Origin: Anaerocolumna aminovalerica
GTDB lineage: Bacteria; Bacillota; Clostridia; Lachnospirales; Lachnospiraceae
Reading direction: 5' to 3'
DNA length: 64,000 bases
Assembly (NCBI RefSeq): GCF_900115365.1
Contig: NZ_FOWD01000005.1
Span: 4,048 to 68,047 of the forward strand
Made by a program: the position numbers and the translations under genes. The notes beneath the pieces are model-generated. The model made no database searches, was not told the origin of the DNA, and saw only the letters and a program-made list of their open reading frames with translations. Below, one piece after another: positions 33,510-42,928 of this stretch; the stretch's first letter is position 1, and each line of letters begins with the position of its first letter.

Positions 33510-35528
33510 TTACACTTTATATAAGTTTGCCTCATAAGGTCTTAAATCTTTTGCCGGCTCACTGTAATTGGATAAAATCAATTCATATCCTGATGCTAAG
33601 GTATTCCTTTTTATAGTATTACTGCTTAAATTACATTCTACATAAAACTCTTCCTTTTCTCCTCTTCTATAGTAAGTGAAACTATCTTTCCTCTTCTTAT
33701 TGACGGCTTCAAAACTTCCATAAATAAGTGCCTTATGCTCTTTTCGAAACTGTATTAATTGTCTGTAAAAGTTTAAAACGGAATCCTCATTTTCCAGCTG
33801 TTTTTCCACATTCCATTGTTTATAGTCTTCATCGGTTACTATCCAAGGGATTCCCTCAGTGAAACCGGCATTCTTTTTATCACTCCATTGCATCGGTGTT
33901 CTTGCATGGTCTCTGCTGCCACTTAATACTTCCCGGAAAGCATCTTCGGCACTTGATTTTTCTATTAATTCCTTATACAAATTAATACTTTCCACATCTC
34001 TTAAGTCTGTGGCGGATTGAAATGCCTTATTTACAGAACCAATTTCCTGACCTTGAAAGATAAACGGAGTTCCTTTTAAAGTTAATTGTATCATTGCCAG
34101 CAGTTTTGCCAATGGCTTGCGATAAGCCGGATTCTTGTTTACTTTGGATATCATTCTGGGATTATCATGATTTTCATAGAATAAGGACATCCAGCAGGCA
34201 TCTCCATAATCCTCCATCCAATGAATGAAATATTCTTTTAAATAATTTAGATCGTACTCATAGTCATTAAAACGGACATGTCCCGGTGTTTCCAGATGGT
34301 CAAAAGAGAATACCATATCCAATTCCTGTCTGTAGTCAGCCGTAAGCAGCTTGCTCATTTCCATTCCAACTCCCGGTGTCTCTCCTACACTAAAAGCTTT
34401 AAAAGGTTCAAAGGCTTCTGACCTGATTTCCTTTAAATACTTATGTAGATTTGGTCCATAATAGTAGTTTTCAATTCCGTAGTACCCCATTAATTCTCCA
34501 ACCGTTTTATTCCCCCATGGCAGGCCTTCCCTTTTTGAAATGTAATTAATTACATCCAAACGGAAGCCATCCACTCCTTTTGATAGCCACCAGCTAATCA
34601 TCTGTTGAATATCTTTTCTTACATTTTCATTATCCCAATTTAAATCCATTTGCTTCTTAGAGAACAAATGAAGGGCCCATTCATCCAATTCCTTATAGTA
34701 ATTCCATGCAGGGCCGCTAAAAAAGGAAGTCCAGTTGTTAGGAGGATTTTTATCCTTTGATTTTTGAAATAAATAATACTCTTTATATTTTGATCCCGGA
34801 TTCTTAATAGCTTCCTGAAACCAAGGATGTTCATCTGAGGTGTGATTAACCACCAGGTCCATGATTAGTTTCATACCCCTATTATGTACCTCCTCCAAAA
34901 GACGGTCAAAATCCTCCATAGTGCCAAACTCACCCATAATGGCATAATAGTCTCTAATGTCATAACCATTATCATCATTTGGAGAATCGTAAATAGGTGA
35001 AAGCCAGATAGCATCCACTCCCAGTTCTTTTAAATAATCCAGCTTCGAAATAATTCCTTTTAGATCTCCGATACCATCACCATTGGAATCCATAAAGCTT
35101 CTGGGATATATCTGATAAAAAACTACCTCCTTCCACCATTTTGGTTCAATACCTTTTTGCAGGGTATAAGGATGCTCCGATTCAATGTTTAATAGCTCCA
35201 GCAGAACATCAAAAAAATCTTTTCCCAGGGATTTCTTTGTAAGAGCTACTACTGTTTTTAAGGGAAGATTTTTTATGATAGGATTCCTAATTAACTTTTC
35301 ACTTTTATTTAATTGCAGCAGTAATTTATAAAGTACGTCATGACCAATGGGGTTAGCGTAAATATCTTTTATTTTGCTGTTGTAATTAAGCTTATTCTGT
35401 TTCATATAGAAAGAATCCTCAGTCATTTGAGAAACCAATTCTTCTGCCCTTTCCTTTATGGTACTTAGATTTTCCGGTTTTATATACTCCCGGTGCTCTT
35501 TTGCAGGAAGATTTTCTTTATCAGACAT
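33510..35528 (-). CDS. GH13 alpha-glucosidase (oligo-1,6-glucosidase-like) with N-terminal extension
   Basis: 672 residues. The GH13 catalytic domain starts at about 128 (WWKEVVFYQIYPRSFMDSNGDG). Conserved regions: DLVVNHTS, GFRLDVINY (nucleophile Asp), FSVGETPG (acid Glu), and FYENHDNPR. The exo-type SPIYDSPNDDNGYDIRDY loop fits oligo-1,6-glucosidase-like enzymes (GH13_31), acting on isomalto- or malto-oligosaccharides in the cytoplasm; no signal peptide. Residues 1-127 are an unusual helical extension. Its start overlaps the MFS transporter stop by 8 bases, so the transporter probably supplies the substrate. Confidence 0.88.
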   Translation of the reverse strand: MSDKENLPAKEHREYIKPENLSTIKERAEELVSQMTEDSFYMKQNKLNYNSKIKDIYANPIGHDVLYKLLLQLNKSEKLIRNPIIKNLPLKTVVALTKKSLGKDFFDVLLELLNIESEHPYTLQKGIEPKWWKEVVFYQIYPRSFMDSNGDGIGDLKGIISKLDYLKELGVDAIWLSPIYDSPNDDNGYDIRDYYAIMGEFGTMEDFDRLLEEVHNRGMKLIMDLVVNHTSDEHPWFQEAIKNPGSKYKEYYLFQKSKDKNPPNNWTSFFSGPAWNYYKELDEWALHLFSKKQMDLNWDNENVRKDIQQMISWWLSKGVDGFRLDVINYISKREGLPWGNKTVGELMGYYGIENYYYGPNLHKYLKEIRSEAFEPFKAFSVGETPGVGMEMSKLLTADYRQELDMVFSFDHLETPGHVRFNDYEYDLNYLKEYFIHWMEDYGDACWMSLFYENHDNPRMISKVNKNPAYRKPLAKLLAMIQLTLKGTPFIFQGQEIGSVNKAFQSATDLRDVESINLYKELIEKSSAEDAFREVLSGSRDHARTPMQWSDKKNAGFTEGIPWIVTDEDYKQWNVEKQLENEDSVLNFYRQLIQFRKEHKALIYGSFEAVNKKRKDSFTYYRRGEKEEFYVECNLSSNTIKRNTLASGYELILSNYSEPAKDLRPYEANLYKV

Positions 35529-36849
35529 TGCCGTCCCTCCTCTTATTATGTTCCAACATTTCTTCTACTTTTTTCTCATCCAGTTTATAGATTCCCATAA
35601 TTATAATCATAATGGCATATCCTGCAATAGGCATCAGGCTCAAAATTATCCATATGCCGTGTAAACTTTTTGCAGACTGCGTTGCTGCCTGTTCTGCATA
35701 CCCAAATACGCTGAGTAAAGCAAGGCACAAAGTCTGGCATACGGCGGCGGAAAGCTTTGTTATAAAGGTTTGTAAAGAGAAAGCAATACCTTCCGTTCTT
35801 TCTCCATTAATATAAGCACCGTATTCAATACAATCTGCTGTAAACATTCCGTATAACATCAGGGGAGTCTGCATAAATACCACACGGATAGCTGAAAGAA
35901 TCAAAAAGACAATTAGATTATCATATCCTGCAGCATATTGAATTACACACATAATAATGGTAGCAACGGAACAAAACACAGTAATCTTTTTCTTACCAAA
36001 CTTATTAATAAGCTTTGGTAAAAATGGAGCAATGATAATAATAGGCAGAATGGAAACACCCATGATAACCGTTACCATGGTATCGCTTCCAAGATTTGAA
36101 TTGGCAAAGATGGCCGCCATAATTTGAAGAGAGTTGGTGGAGCCAATTGCCATATAACCAAGATAATAGATTAATAAATATTTATTTTTAAAAAGATATT
36201 TGAATATTTCTCTAAATGTAATGTCCTTATTCCGAGAATATTCCACACGTTCTTTTGCTTTAAATTGTAAGGGGAACATAAATAGAAATGCCACAAAGTA
36301 GTAAATTACCACCGTTAATGTCCAGTCCGCTTTTTCTTTGATACTCATAAAGACAGCGCTGAGTATTGCAGCAACTGCCGCTGCAAATCTGCCATAAGAC
36401 ATAAGTATATCCCTTTCATAAGGCAGACTGCTCATAACTGTAGACAAAGAGAACAAAGGTGAATCCGATATGGTATAAATCATATCAAATAATATGTAAG
36501 TGGCATAAGCATAGAATAATTTTATAGTGTAGGATGTATCGGGATTTATAAACATGAGAACTAAAGATAAAGGTAATAAATAGGTCACAACCTTAAGCCA
36601 GGGAAGATATTTGCCCTTTTTGAAATTACACTTGTCAACGATGGCACCCATAATAGGATCATTTACAGCATCCCATACTTTTGCTATCAGAAGCATAAAG
36701 GTAACATCTTCTAACTTCAATCCTACATATTCCAGATAAAAATAAGCTAAAAATTGAAATGGTATTACATAAATAATATTCTGCCCCAAGAAAAATCCCC
36801 CATAGGACAACCTTTCAAATCTGCTGGTTTGAAACTTACCCTTCTCCAT
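35521..36849 (-). CDS. GPH/MFS family sugar:cation symporter
   Basis: 442 residues from the ATG at 36849; a TTG at 36861 is the alternative and neither has an ideal ribosome-binding site (GAAAGGA lies upstream of both). Twelve membrane segments; the motif DAVNDPIMGAIVDKCNFKKGKYLPW is diagnostic of glycoside-pentoside-hexuronide symporters. It likely imports the oligosaccharide hydrolysed by the overlapping alpha-glucosidase. Confidence 0.88.
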   Translation of the reverse strand: MEKGKFQTSRFERLSYGGFFLGQNIIYVIPFQFLAYFYLEYVGLKLEDVTFMLLIAKVWDAVNDPIMGAIVDKCNFKKGKYLPWLKVVTYLLPLSLVLMFINPDTSYTIKLFYAYATYILFDMIYTISDSPLFSLSTVMSSLPYERDILMSYGRFAAAVAAILSAVFMSIKEKADWTLTVVIYYFVAFLFMFPLQFKAKERVEYSRNKDITFREIFKYLFKNKYLLIYYLGYMAIGSTNSLQIMAAIFANSNLGSDTMVTVIMGVSILPIIIIAPFLPKLINKFGKKKITVFCSVATIIMCVIQYAAGYDNLIVFLILSAIRVVFMQTPLMLYGMFTADCIEYGAYINGERTEGIAFSLQTFITKLSAAVCQTLCLALLSVFGYAEQAATQSAKSLHGIWIILSLMPIAGYAIMIIIMGIYKLDEKKVEEMLEHNKRRDGNV

Positions 36850-36909
36850 TACATTATCCAATCCTTTCAGCTATTTTAGTATTATCTTTCATTGAAAATA
36901 CCTACTTAT

Positions 36910-36938
36910 ATTATATATCCAAAATTTACTAATAACAA
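36910..36938 (-). promoter_or_regulatory. Promoter of the symporter/glucosidase operon
   Basis: TTGTTA (36933-36938) and TATAAT (36910-36915) on the minus strand, 17-base spacer. Confidence 0.6.
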
Positions 36939-37039
36939 TAAAATTATCCGAATTGATAACTTTAATTGCAAAAAAAGAAGACCAATTTAATCGGTCCTCT
37001 TTCATACTTTACATCAGTATATTATCTGATATATCCCTT

Positions 37040-37891
37040 CTAAATCCGGTTCTTTTTTTCCTTTACAGGTATCCATATCTCAGAAACATAATCTTCCTTC
37101 GTGTTATCTCCCTCGGTATAATACTCAATATCATAATCTGAAATAAGTTCATAATCAGCCTGGGGAAGCCACTCACTATAAACTCTTTCCCACATATTCT
37201 GAATCCCATCAGGCATAGGTCCCACACAGGTAAAGATTGCCCATGTATAGGCAGGAATCTCCAGTATTTCAAAATCTTCCGGTATCTCCTTTACATATTT
37301 CTCCTCACAGCCGATACCATAGCTCCAAGTCCTTGCATCATTCTTAGACTGTAAACAAATTCCCATCATACCACACACTTTATTAGCCAAACCGGTATTA
37401 TAATATTCACTCCAAAACTTTGGTATTTCTGTCTGAGAAGTCTCATTAGAAAATAATCTTGTTTTTGCTACTAACTTAAAGGAATCTTTCTTAACAATTC
37501 TGTAATCCATTGTACTACCACCTTCTAATTTAATTTTTATAACAAGGGGATTGAATGATTTTAAAACGGAGCCTTCCTTTTTGGCCTGATTTGGTGTTAT
37601 TCCATGAAATCTGCTAAATGCTTTCGAGAAACTTTCCGGCGTTTCATAACAATATTTTAATGCAACGTCAATTACCTTATTATTACCCTTTAGCAAATCC
37701 TGTCCTGCCAATGATAACCGTCTGTTTCTAAGATACTCACCAATCGTTAATCCGGTCAGTAAATTAAAGGTTCTTTGAAAATGAAAGCTTGAAATATAAA
37801 TGTGTTCAGCTACATCTTCACAGGTAATATTATCTGTTAAATGTTCCTCCATAAAGTCAATTGCACGATTTAATGATTGTAACCATTCCAT
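37040..37891 (-). CDS. AraC family regulator with GyrI-like effector domain
   Basis: 283 residues. Two AraC HTH motifs occupy 1-105 (IYISSFHFQRTFNLLTGLTIGEYLRNRRL and PESFSKAFSRFHGITPNQAKKEG), placed at the N-terminus as in Rob/SoxS-like multidrug regulators. Residues about 125-283 form a GyrI-like/AraC effector-binding domain that usually binds hydrophobic drugs or ligands. It may act on itself or on exporters; the sugar genes next door are not an obvious target. GGAG lies about 12 bases before the start. Confidence 0.88.
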   Translation of the reverse strand: MEWLQSLNRAIDFMEEHLTDNITCEDVAEHIYISSFHFQRTFNLLTGLTIGEYLRNRRLSLAGQDLLKGNNKVIDVALKYCYETPESFSKAFSRFHGITPNQAKKEGSVLKSFNPLVIKIKLEGGSTMDYRIVKKDSFKLVAKTRLFSNETSQTEIPKFWSEYYNTGLANKVCGMMGICLQSKNDARTWSYGIGCEEKYVKEIPEDFEILEIPAYTWAIFTCVGPMPDGIQNMWERVYSEWLPQADYELISDYDIEYYTEGDNTKEDYVSEIWIPVKEKKNRI

Positions 37892-38188
37892 CTTTTATAT
37901 CATCTCCTTGTGGTAATAGCATAGCAATATTTTAATCTGTAATCTTGTCATCAAGTGCTTTCATTTGTCTGAAAACTGTCTGTCCATACTTCTTCCTGAC
38001 AGGAATATTCTTTTTTACAGCCATATCCAATGTACCCACCAAAAATAGTGGATTAATATCTTAAATATGGCTTGCCATAGGTATCTTTTAATCAATCTAT
38101 CTTATACTCTCAATACAAATATACTCCTGGGACATCTTTTTAAATTTTATTATAGCTTTTTCCAAATACTTATTCAATGCTATTAATG

Positions 38189-38276
38189 TTGTATACATCT
38201 ATTGCTTTTTACCGGTACTGATATAGAAACAATTAAAATAATATTGTTAAAATCCTATATTCACAAATGTATACAT
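38189..38276 (+). promoter_or_regulatory. GTATAC operators upstream of the GntR gene
   Basis: TTGTATACAT at 38189-38198 and the perfect palindrome ATGTATACAT at 38267-38276. The same palindrome occurs before uxaB, suggesting autoregulation. The rest of 37892-38188 shows no gene. Confidence 0.65.
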
Positions 38277-38363
38277 ATATGATATTATAAAATTTCAATA
38301 TAACTTAATTTAAAAAATTAATTGAAATCAAAAAGGCATTATAGCGCCAGAATTGAGGATAAA

Positions 38364-39038
38364 GTGAAAGTAAGTTTAAAGCAGCAGGCTTATCAAACCA
38401 TTCGTACCAAAATATTAAACTGTGAATATGCTCCTAATTCTTATTTAAATGAGGAGCAGTTATGCAAGGAGATAAATGTCAGCAGAACTCCTGTTAGGGA
38501 TGCCTTAAGCAGATTAGAGCAGGAAAACCTGATTAAGATCCTTCCCAAAAAGGGAGTTGTTGTTGCACCTTTAAATATAAATGAAATTAACATGATCTAT
38601 GAGACAAGAGTTCTTTTAGAACCTTATATTCTTGCAACTTATGGCAATCGAATAGATGATGATCATTTTAATAAACTAAAAAATATAATTTCAGAAAGCG
38701 ATTCCCTAATTAAGTTGGTTACCACTTCCAGTTCCGCCGATCTGACTAGGATTCACGAGTTAGACGATGCCTTCCATAAATTAATTGTCTGTTCAAGTGA
38801 GAACCCATATTTTATACAGTGTTATAAAAATATGAGTGCACAAAATACAAGGCTTAGAATCTTAAGCGGTAGTTTGAATAAAGATCGTTTAGAAAAAACC
38901 CAGATAGAACATATTGAAATTGCTAATGAGATTATAAAAAGAAATTATAAGAAAGCTGCTGACACTTTGGAAGCACATCTGATGGCAAGTAAAGATGCCG
39001 CCTTTAATGTTATACTGTCCGGTGGGTTTGAATTATAA
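38364..39038 (+). CDS. GntR family (FadR/FCD) regulator of uronate catabolism
   Basis: 224 residues from the GTG at 38364, which has GAGG about 5 bases upstream; a TTG at 38322 would add 14 residues. Winged HTH at about 5-70 (NEEQLCKEINVSRTPVRDALSRLEQENLIKILPKKGVVV), then an all-helical FCD ligand-binding domain (about 80-215) with metal-ligand histidines (ELDDAFHKLIV, IEHIEIANEII, LEAHL). By position and shared operators it most likely represses itself and uxaB-uxaA, with a uronate intermediate as inducer, as ExuR/UxuR do. Confidence 0.88.
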   Translation: MKVSLKQQAYQTIRTKILNCEYAPNSYLNEEQLCKEINVSRTPVRDALSRLEQENLIKILPKKGVVVAPLNINEINMIYETRVLLEPYILATYGNRIDDDHFNKLKNIISESDSLIKLVTTSSSADLTRIHELDDAFHKLIVCSSENPYFIQCYKNMSAQNTRLRILSGSLNKDRLEKTQIEHIEIANEIIKRNYKKAADTLEAHLMASKDAAFNVILSGGFEL

Positions 39039-39119
39039 TTTTATTATTTTCTAAATTATAATAATAAGTATTTTCCCGCAAGCAGTCTTTTGACAAGTAT
39101 TATTTAGATAAGTTCTGTT

Positions 39120-39193
39120 AAGTGTTATTCTTAGCTGAAAGTTAAGAAATATTATTTAATTCTTCCCTTTCAGCTAAGAATAACACTTTTTCT
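39120..39193 (+). terminator. Terminator after the GntR gene
   Basis: A 22-bp near-perfect stem, AAGTGTTATTCTTAGCTGAAAG from 39120 with its complement ending 39188, then TTTTTC. Confidence 0.85.
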
Positions 39194-39219
39194 ACAAATT
39201 TATATTTTTTTGCATTTTG

Positions 39220-39251
39220 TTGTATACAACAATGTATACATGGTGTATAAT
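39220..39251 (+). promoter_or_regulatory. uxaB promoter with two GTATAC operators
   Basis: TTGTATACAA (39220-39229) and ATGTATACAT (39232-39241) fill the -35/spacer region ahead of TATAAT (39246-39251). Binding there would block RNA polymerase directly. Confidence 0.75.
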
Positions 39252-39300
39252 CAACATTATAATACAGGTAATCATAATTTCATATAGGAGGATCTTAGAA

Positions 39301-40776
39301 ATGAAACAAATTAACGAAACAACAGAAAAGGTATATGGTAATTATCCTGAAAAAATTCTTCAATTCGGTGAAGGAAACTTCTTACGTTCCTTTGCTGACT
39401 GGATGATTGATAAAGCCAACAGAGATGGTATATATCAGGGAAGCATTGTCCTTTGTCAGCCAATCGGAAATGGTCTGTGTGATATTATCAATAGCCAGGA
39501 TGGAATTTATACCCTTGCCATGAGAGGTATTGAGAATGGTAAACCTGTTGAAAGAATCGAGCAAATCACTTCTGTTTCCAGATGCATCAGCCCTTACAAC
39601 GATTATGAAGACTTTTTAGCACTTGCCAGAAGCAAAGACCTTGAAGTTGTTATATCCAATACTACGGAAGCAGGTATTGCCTATAAGCCGGAAGATAAAC
39701 TAACGGATACTCCCCCTTCTTCTTTCCCCGGAAAAGTTACTGTATTTCTTTACGAAAGATTCAAAGCATTTAATGGGGATATGGAAAGAGGTTTATTATT
39801 CCTTCCGGTGGAATTAATCGACTATAACGGAGATGAATTAAAACGTATTGTTCTGCAATATGCAAAGGATTGGAACTTAGGTGAAGCATTCATGAACTGG
39901 GTTGAGAATGCCAACAAGTTTACCAATACTTTGGTAGACCGTATAGTTACCGGATATCCAAAGGATCAAATCGACTATTTCGAAGAGAAATTAGGATACC
40001 AGGATAAGATTATAACTACCAGTGAAGTATTTAACCTATGGGTAATTGAAGGTAAAAAAGAATGGGCTGACATTCTTCCAATTCATAAAACAGATGCCAA
40101 TGTACTTTGGACTGAAGATGTTACCCCTTACAAAATGAGAAAAGTCCGTATATTAAACGGTGCTCATACTTCTACTGTTTTGGCAGCTTACCTTTCCGGA
40201 CATAATTTCGTTGGGGACTTTATGAATGACGAAGTATTTGAAGCTTATTTAAATGAAGTCATTTTTAATGAGGTAATTCCAACTTTGGATCTTCCTAAAG
40301 AAGAATTGGTATCCTTTGCAAATGAAGTAGGGGCCCGTTTTGCTAATCCATATATTAAACATAAGCTCCTTGATATTTCATTAAACTCCTGCTCCAAATT
40401 TAACGCCAGATGTCTTCCAACTATCTTGGAATATGTTGAACGTAAATCCCAATTACCGGAAGCGTTATGCTTCTCTCTGGCTGCATTTATTAAATTCTAT
40501 AAGGGAGAAAAACGCGGTATGGAATATTGGGGCAAGAGAGCGGATGGTACTGAATATCAAATAAAAGATGATGGTGAAGTAATTGATTTCTTCTATGATA
40601 TCTGGACCAAGAAGGACGTAAAAGACATACCGGAAGCTGTACTTTCTAATACTGCTTTCTGGAGCGGAAAAGATTTAACTAAGATTACCGGTCTTACAGA
40701 GAAAGTTACTGATTATTTAGTGAAAATCGAAAATGGAAACATTCGTGACATAGTAAAAGAAATTGTTTCAAAATAA
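39301..40776 (+). CDS. uxaB: Tagaturonate reductase (altronate oxidoreductase)
   Basis: 491 residues from the ATG at 39301, preceded by GGAGG; the frame is open upstream to 39217 but that part contains the promoter. Mannitol-dehydrogenase-like polyol family: N-terminal Rossmann part with ILQFGEGNFLRSFADWMID and ISNTTEAGIAY, catalytic region RKVRILNGAHTSTVLAAYLSG. It reduces tagaturonate to altronate with NADH in galacturonate breakdown. Followed by uxaA 113 bases later. Confidence 0.96.
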   Translation: MKQINETTEKVYGNYPEKILQFGEGNFLRSFADWMIDKANRDGIYQGSIVLCQPIGNGLCDIINSQDGIYTLAMRGIENGKPVERIEQITSVSRCISPYNDYEDFLALARSKDLEVVISNTTEAGIAYKPEDKLTDTPPSSFPGKVTVFLYERFKAFNGDMERGLLFLPVELIDYNGDELKRIVLQYAKDWNLGEAFMNWVENANKFTNTLVDRIVTGYPKDQIDYFEEKLGYQDKIITTSEVFNLWVIEGKKEWADILPIHKTDANVLWTEDVTPYKMRKVRILNGAHTSTVLAAYLSGHNFVGDFMNDEVFEAYLNEVIFNEVIPTLDLPKEELVSFANEVGARFANPYIKHKLLDISLNSCSKFNARCLPTILEYVERKSQLPEALCFSLAAFIKFYKGEKRGMEYWGKRADGTEYQIKDDGEVIDFFYDIWTKKDVKDIPEAVLSNTAFWSGKDLTKITGLTEKVTDYLVKIENGNIRDIVKEIVSK

Positions 40777-40889
40777 TTTTGATTATTTCAACGTTACAAG
40801 AACTATCCAAAAGTTTTTAAAAGCAGTATTGAACATAAAAACGAGTAAATTAAGAAACAGCAAAAAGAATGAGGAATAGGAGAATGAAT

Positions 40890-42395
40890 ATGGCACAATC
40901 TGAGAATGCATTAATTTTAATATCAGATACAGATAGTGTAGCTGTAGCTGTAAAAGATTTAAAAGCCGGCGAAACTTATACCCTTGGTTCTATTACCATA
41001 GCCTTAAGTACAGATATACCTTTTGGACATAAAGTTGCCTTAAAGGATATAAAAGCAGGAGAACATGTTATTAAATATGGTCAATCCATCGGTCATGCCA
41101 CTGCCGATATAACAAAAGGGGAACATGTTCATACCCACAATGTCAAAACCAATTTAAGTGATTTGCTGGAATACGAATATCATCCTAATAAAGAAATATT
41201 CAAACAATTTTCTGAAATAAAGAAGGACAAGTATTTTAATGGTTACGTACGTCCCGATGGAAGTGTAGGAATACGTAATGAGGTTTGGATCATACCGACA
41301 GTTGGCTGCGTTAATAACACTGCCAAACTGTTAGCGGATGAAGGAAATCTTATATATGGCGGAAAGACCGATGGTATCTTTGCTTATACACATAATATGG
41401 GTTGCAGCCAGTTAGGAGATGACCTTAAAACTACCCAGGAGCTTTTAAAGGGTATTATCAATAACCCCAATGCAGGGGCTGTTCTAGTATTAAGCCTTGG
41501 CTGTGAGAATAATGATTTAGACAATTTTAAACCAGTCTTAGGAGACTATGATACCAACCGGGTAAAATTCTTAGTTACCCAAGAGGTTGAGGATGAATAC
41601 GAGGAAGGATTAAGATTACTGGAAGAACTTACGGACTATGCTTCTAAAATGAAACGCGAAAAAGTATCCGCAGATAAATTAGTTCTTGGTTTTAAATGCG
41701 GGGGATCCGATGGATTCTCTGGAATTACTGCCAATGCTCTTTGCGGTAAAATTAATGATATCCTGGTAAAGCAAGGGGGTTCTACCATCCTCACTGAGGT
41801 TCCTGAAATGTTTGGTGCAGAGACTTTATTAATGGAACGGGCAGTATCCCAGGAAGTTTTTGAAGACGTAGTTCATTTGATAAATAACTATAAGAACTAC
41901 TTTAAAAAATATAATCAGACCATTTATGAAAACCCTTCACCAGGGAACAAAAAAGGCGGCATAACCACTTTAGAAGATAAGTCCTTAGGCTGTATTCAAA
42001 AAGGCGGAAACGCACCGGTAGTAGGTGTTCTAAATTATGGCGAGCCCAAAAAGGAAAATGGGCTTAACCTTCTTACCGGCTCCGGTAATGATCAGGTATC
42101 CTGTACCAATTTAGTTGCAAGCGGCGCTCAAATGATTTTATTTACAACCGGACGTGGAAATCCCTTCGGTTCCCCTGTCCCGACTGTAAAGATATCCTCT
42201 AACTCCAAACTTTTTGAGAAAAAGCAGCACTGGATTGATTATAATGCAGGTAAGCTTGTAGAAGGGAAGAATTTTGATGAAGTATCCGAAGACTTTTTTG
42301 ATTATTTACTAAAAGTGGCTTCCGGAGAAAAAACAAAGAATGAAATTTATGGTTATAAAGATATATCCATATTCAGAGATGGTGTAATATTGTAG
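40890..42395 (+). CDS. uxaA: Altronate dehydratase
   Basis: 501 residues from the ATG at 40890, chosen because AGGAG is 7 bases upstream; another ATG at 40884 is too close. N-terminal SAF domain (about 1-95) and C-terminal UxaA catalytic part with VGCVNNT, HNMGCSQLGDDLK, LGFKCGGSDGFSGITAN and the Fe-binding Cys/Glu region LTEVPEMFGAE. It dehydrates altronate to 2-keto-3-deoxygluconate. With uxaB it forms the lower galacturonate branch; uxaC, kdgK and kdgA are not in the window. Confidence 0.96.
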   Translation: MAQSENALILISDTDSVAVAVKDLKAGETYTLGSITIALSTDIPFGHKVALKDIKAGEHVIKYGQSIGHATADITKGEHVHTHNVKTNLSDLLEYEYHPNKEIFKQFSEIKKDKYFNGYVRPDGSVGIRNEVWIIPTVGCVNNTAKLLADEGNLIYGGKTDGIFAYTHNMGCSQLGDDLKTTQELLKGIINNPNAGAVLVLSLGCENNDLDNFKPVLGDYDTNRVKFLVTQEVEDEYEEGLRLLEELTDYASKMKREKVSADKLVLGFKCGGSDGFSGITANALCGKINDILVKQGGSTILTEVPEMFGAETLLMERAVSQEVFEDVVHLINNYKNYFKKYNQTIYENPSPGNKKGGITTLEDKSLGCIQKGGNAPVVGVLNYGEPKKENGLNLLTGSGNDQVSCTNLVASGAQMILFTTGRGNPFGSPVPTVKISSNSKLFEKKQHWIDYNAGKLVEGKNFDEVSEDFFDYLLKVASGEKTKNEIYGYKDISIFRDGVIL

Positions 42396-42461
42396 TATTA
42401 AACTTATCGCAGTAGGACGCTTTGCCTGGTAGGTTGTAAAGAACTCAGAAAGTGCTAATTG

Positions 42462-42701
42462 GGTTTTTGTAATGACTAAATTTATATTTTGTAGGATAAC
42501 GTGGTGAATATAATAAATTTTGCTACCTTTCCCTCGTACGGCATGTCCTTGGTAGAGCCTCAATGGCAAGTATCGCAGAAAGCGATACTTGCCATTGAGG
42601 CTCTAGTCGTCCATGAACAGCCTTCTCGGTCGGATGACGCAAAATTTATTATATTCACCAAGTTATCCTAATTTATTTTATAGAAAGTCATTACAAAAAC
42701 C
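42462..42701. mobile_element. 240-bp palindromic MITE-like element
   Basis: Ends are 16-bp perfect inverted repeats, GGTTTTTGTAATGACT (42462-42477) and its complement (42686-42701). Further arms pair imperfectly (GATAACGTGGTGAATATAATA with a near copy near 42640-42670), and the centre is a perfect 23-bp hairpin (42554-42576 with 42582-42604). No ORF of its own. Non-autonomous element is the best guess; no clear target-site duplication. Confidence 0.6.
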
Positions 42702-42756
42702 ATATTGGGATGCCTTTCAAATATCAAGTGCGAACTTTTCCCTATATTATACTGTA

Positions 42757-42857
42757 CTTTGGAAGTATACAAAATGGATAAGAATACCTCCTATGCGATT
42801 TTTGTGTGGTTGGCAAACCTACACCCAGTATAACATAGGAGGTTTTTATACTTGAGG
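42757..42857. terminator. Inverted-repeat terminator between convergent uxaA and amylase
   Basis: AATACCTCCTATG (near 42785) pairs with CATAGGAGGTTTTTATAC (ending 42855); weaker AAGTATA/TATACTT arms extend it. An inner GTGTGG/CCTACAC hairpin is present. The T-run favours plus-strand termination. Confidence 0.6.
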
Positions 42858-42928
42858 CTAACTCTATTTGGGGACACTCCTGCATAACAGGTAGTTAATT
42901 TTAGCGTGACACAACTATAAAAACTCCC

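Noticed and set aside
42309-42569. 86-residue frame on the minus strand
   Set aside because: It crosses the uxaA 3' end and one arm of the palindromic element, with no ribosome-binding site.
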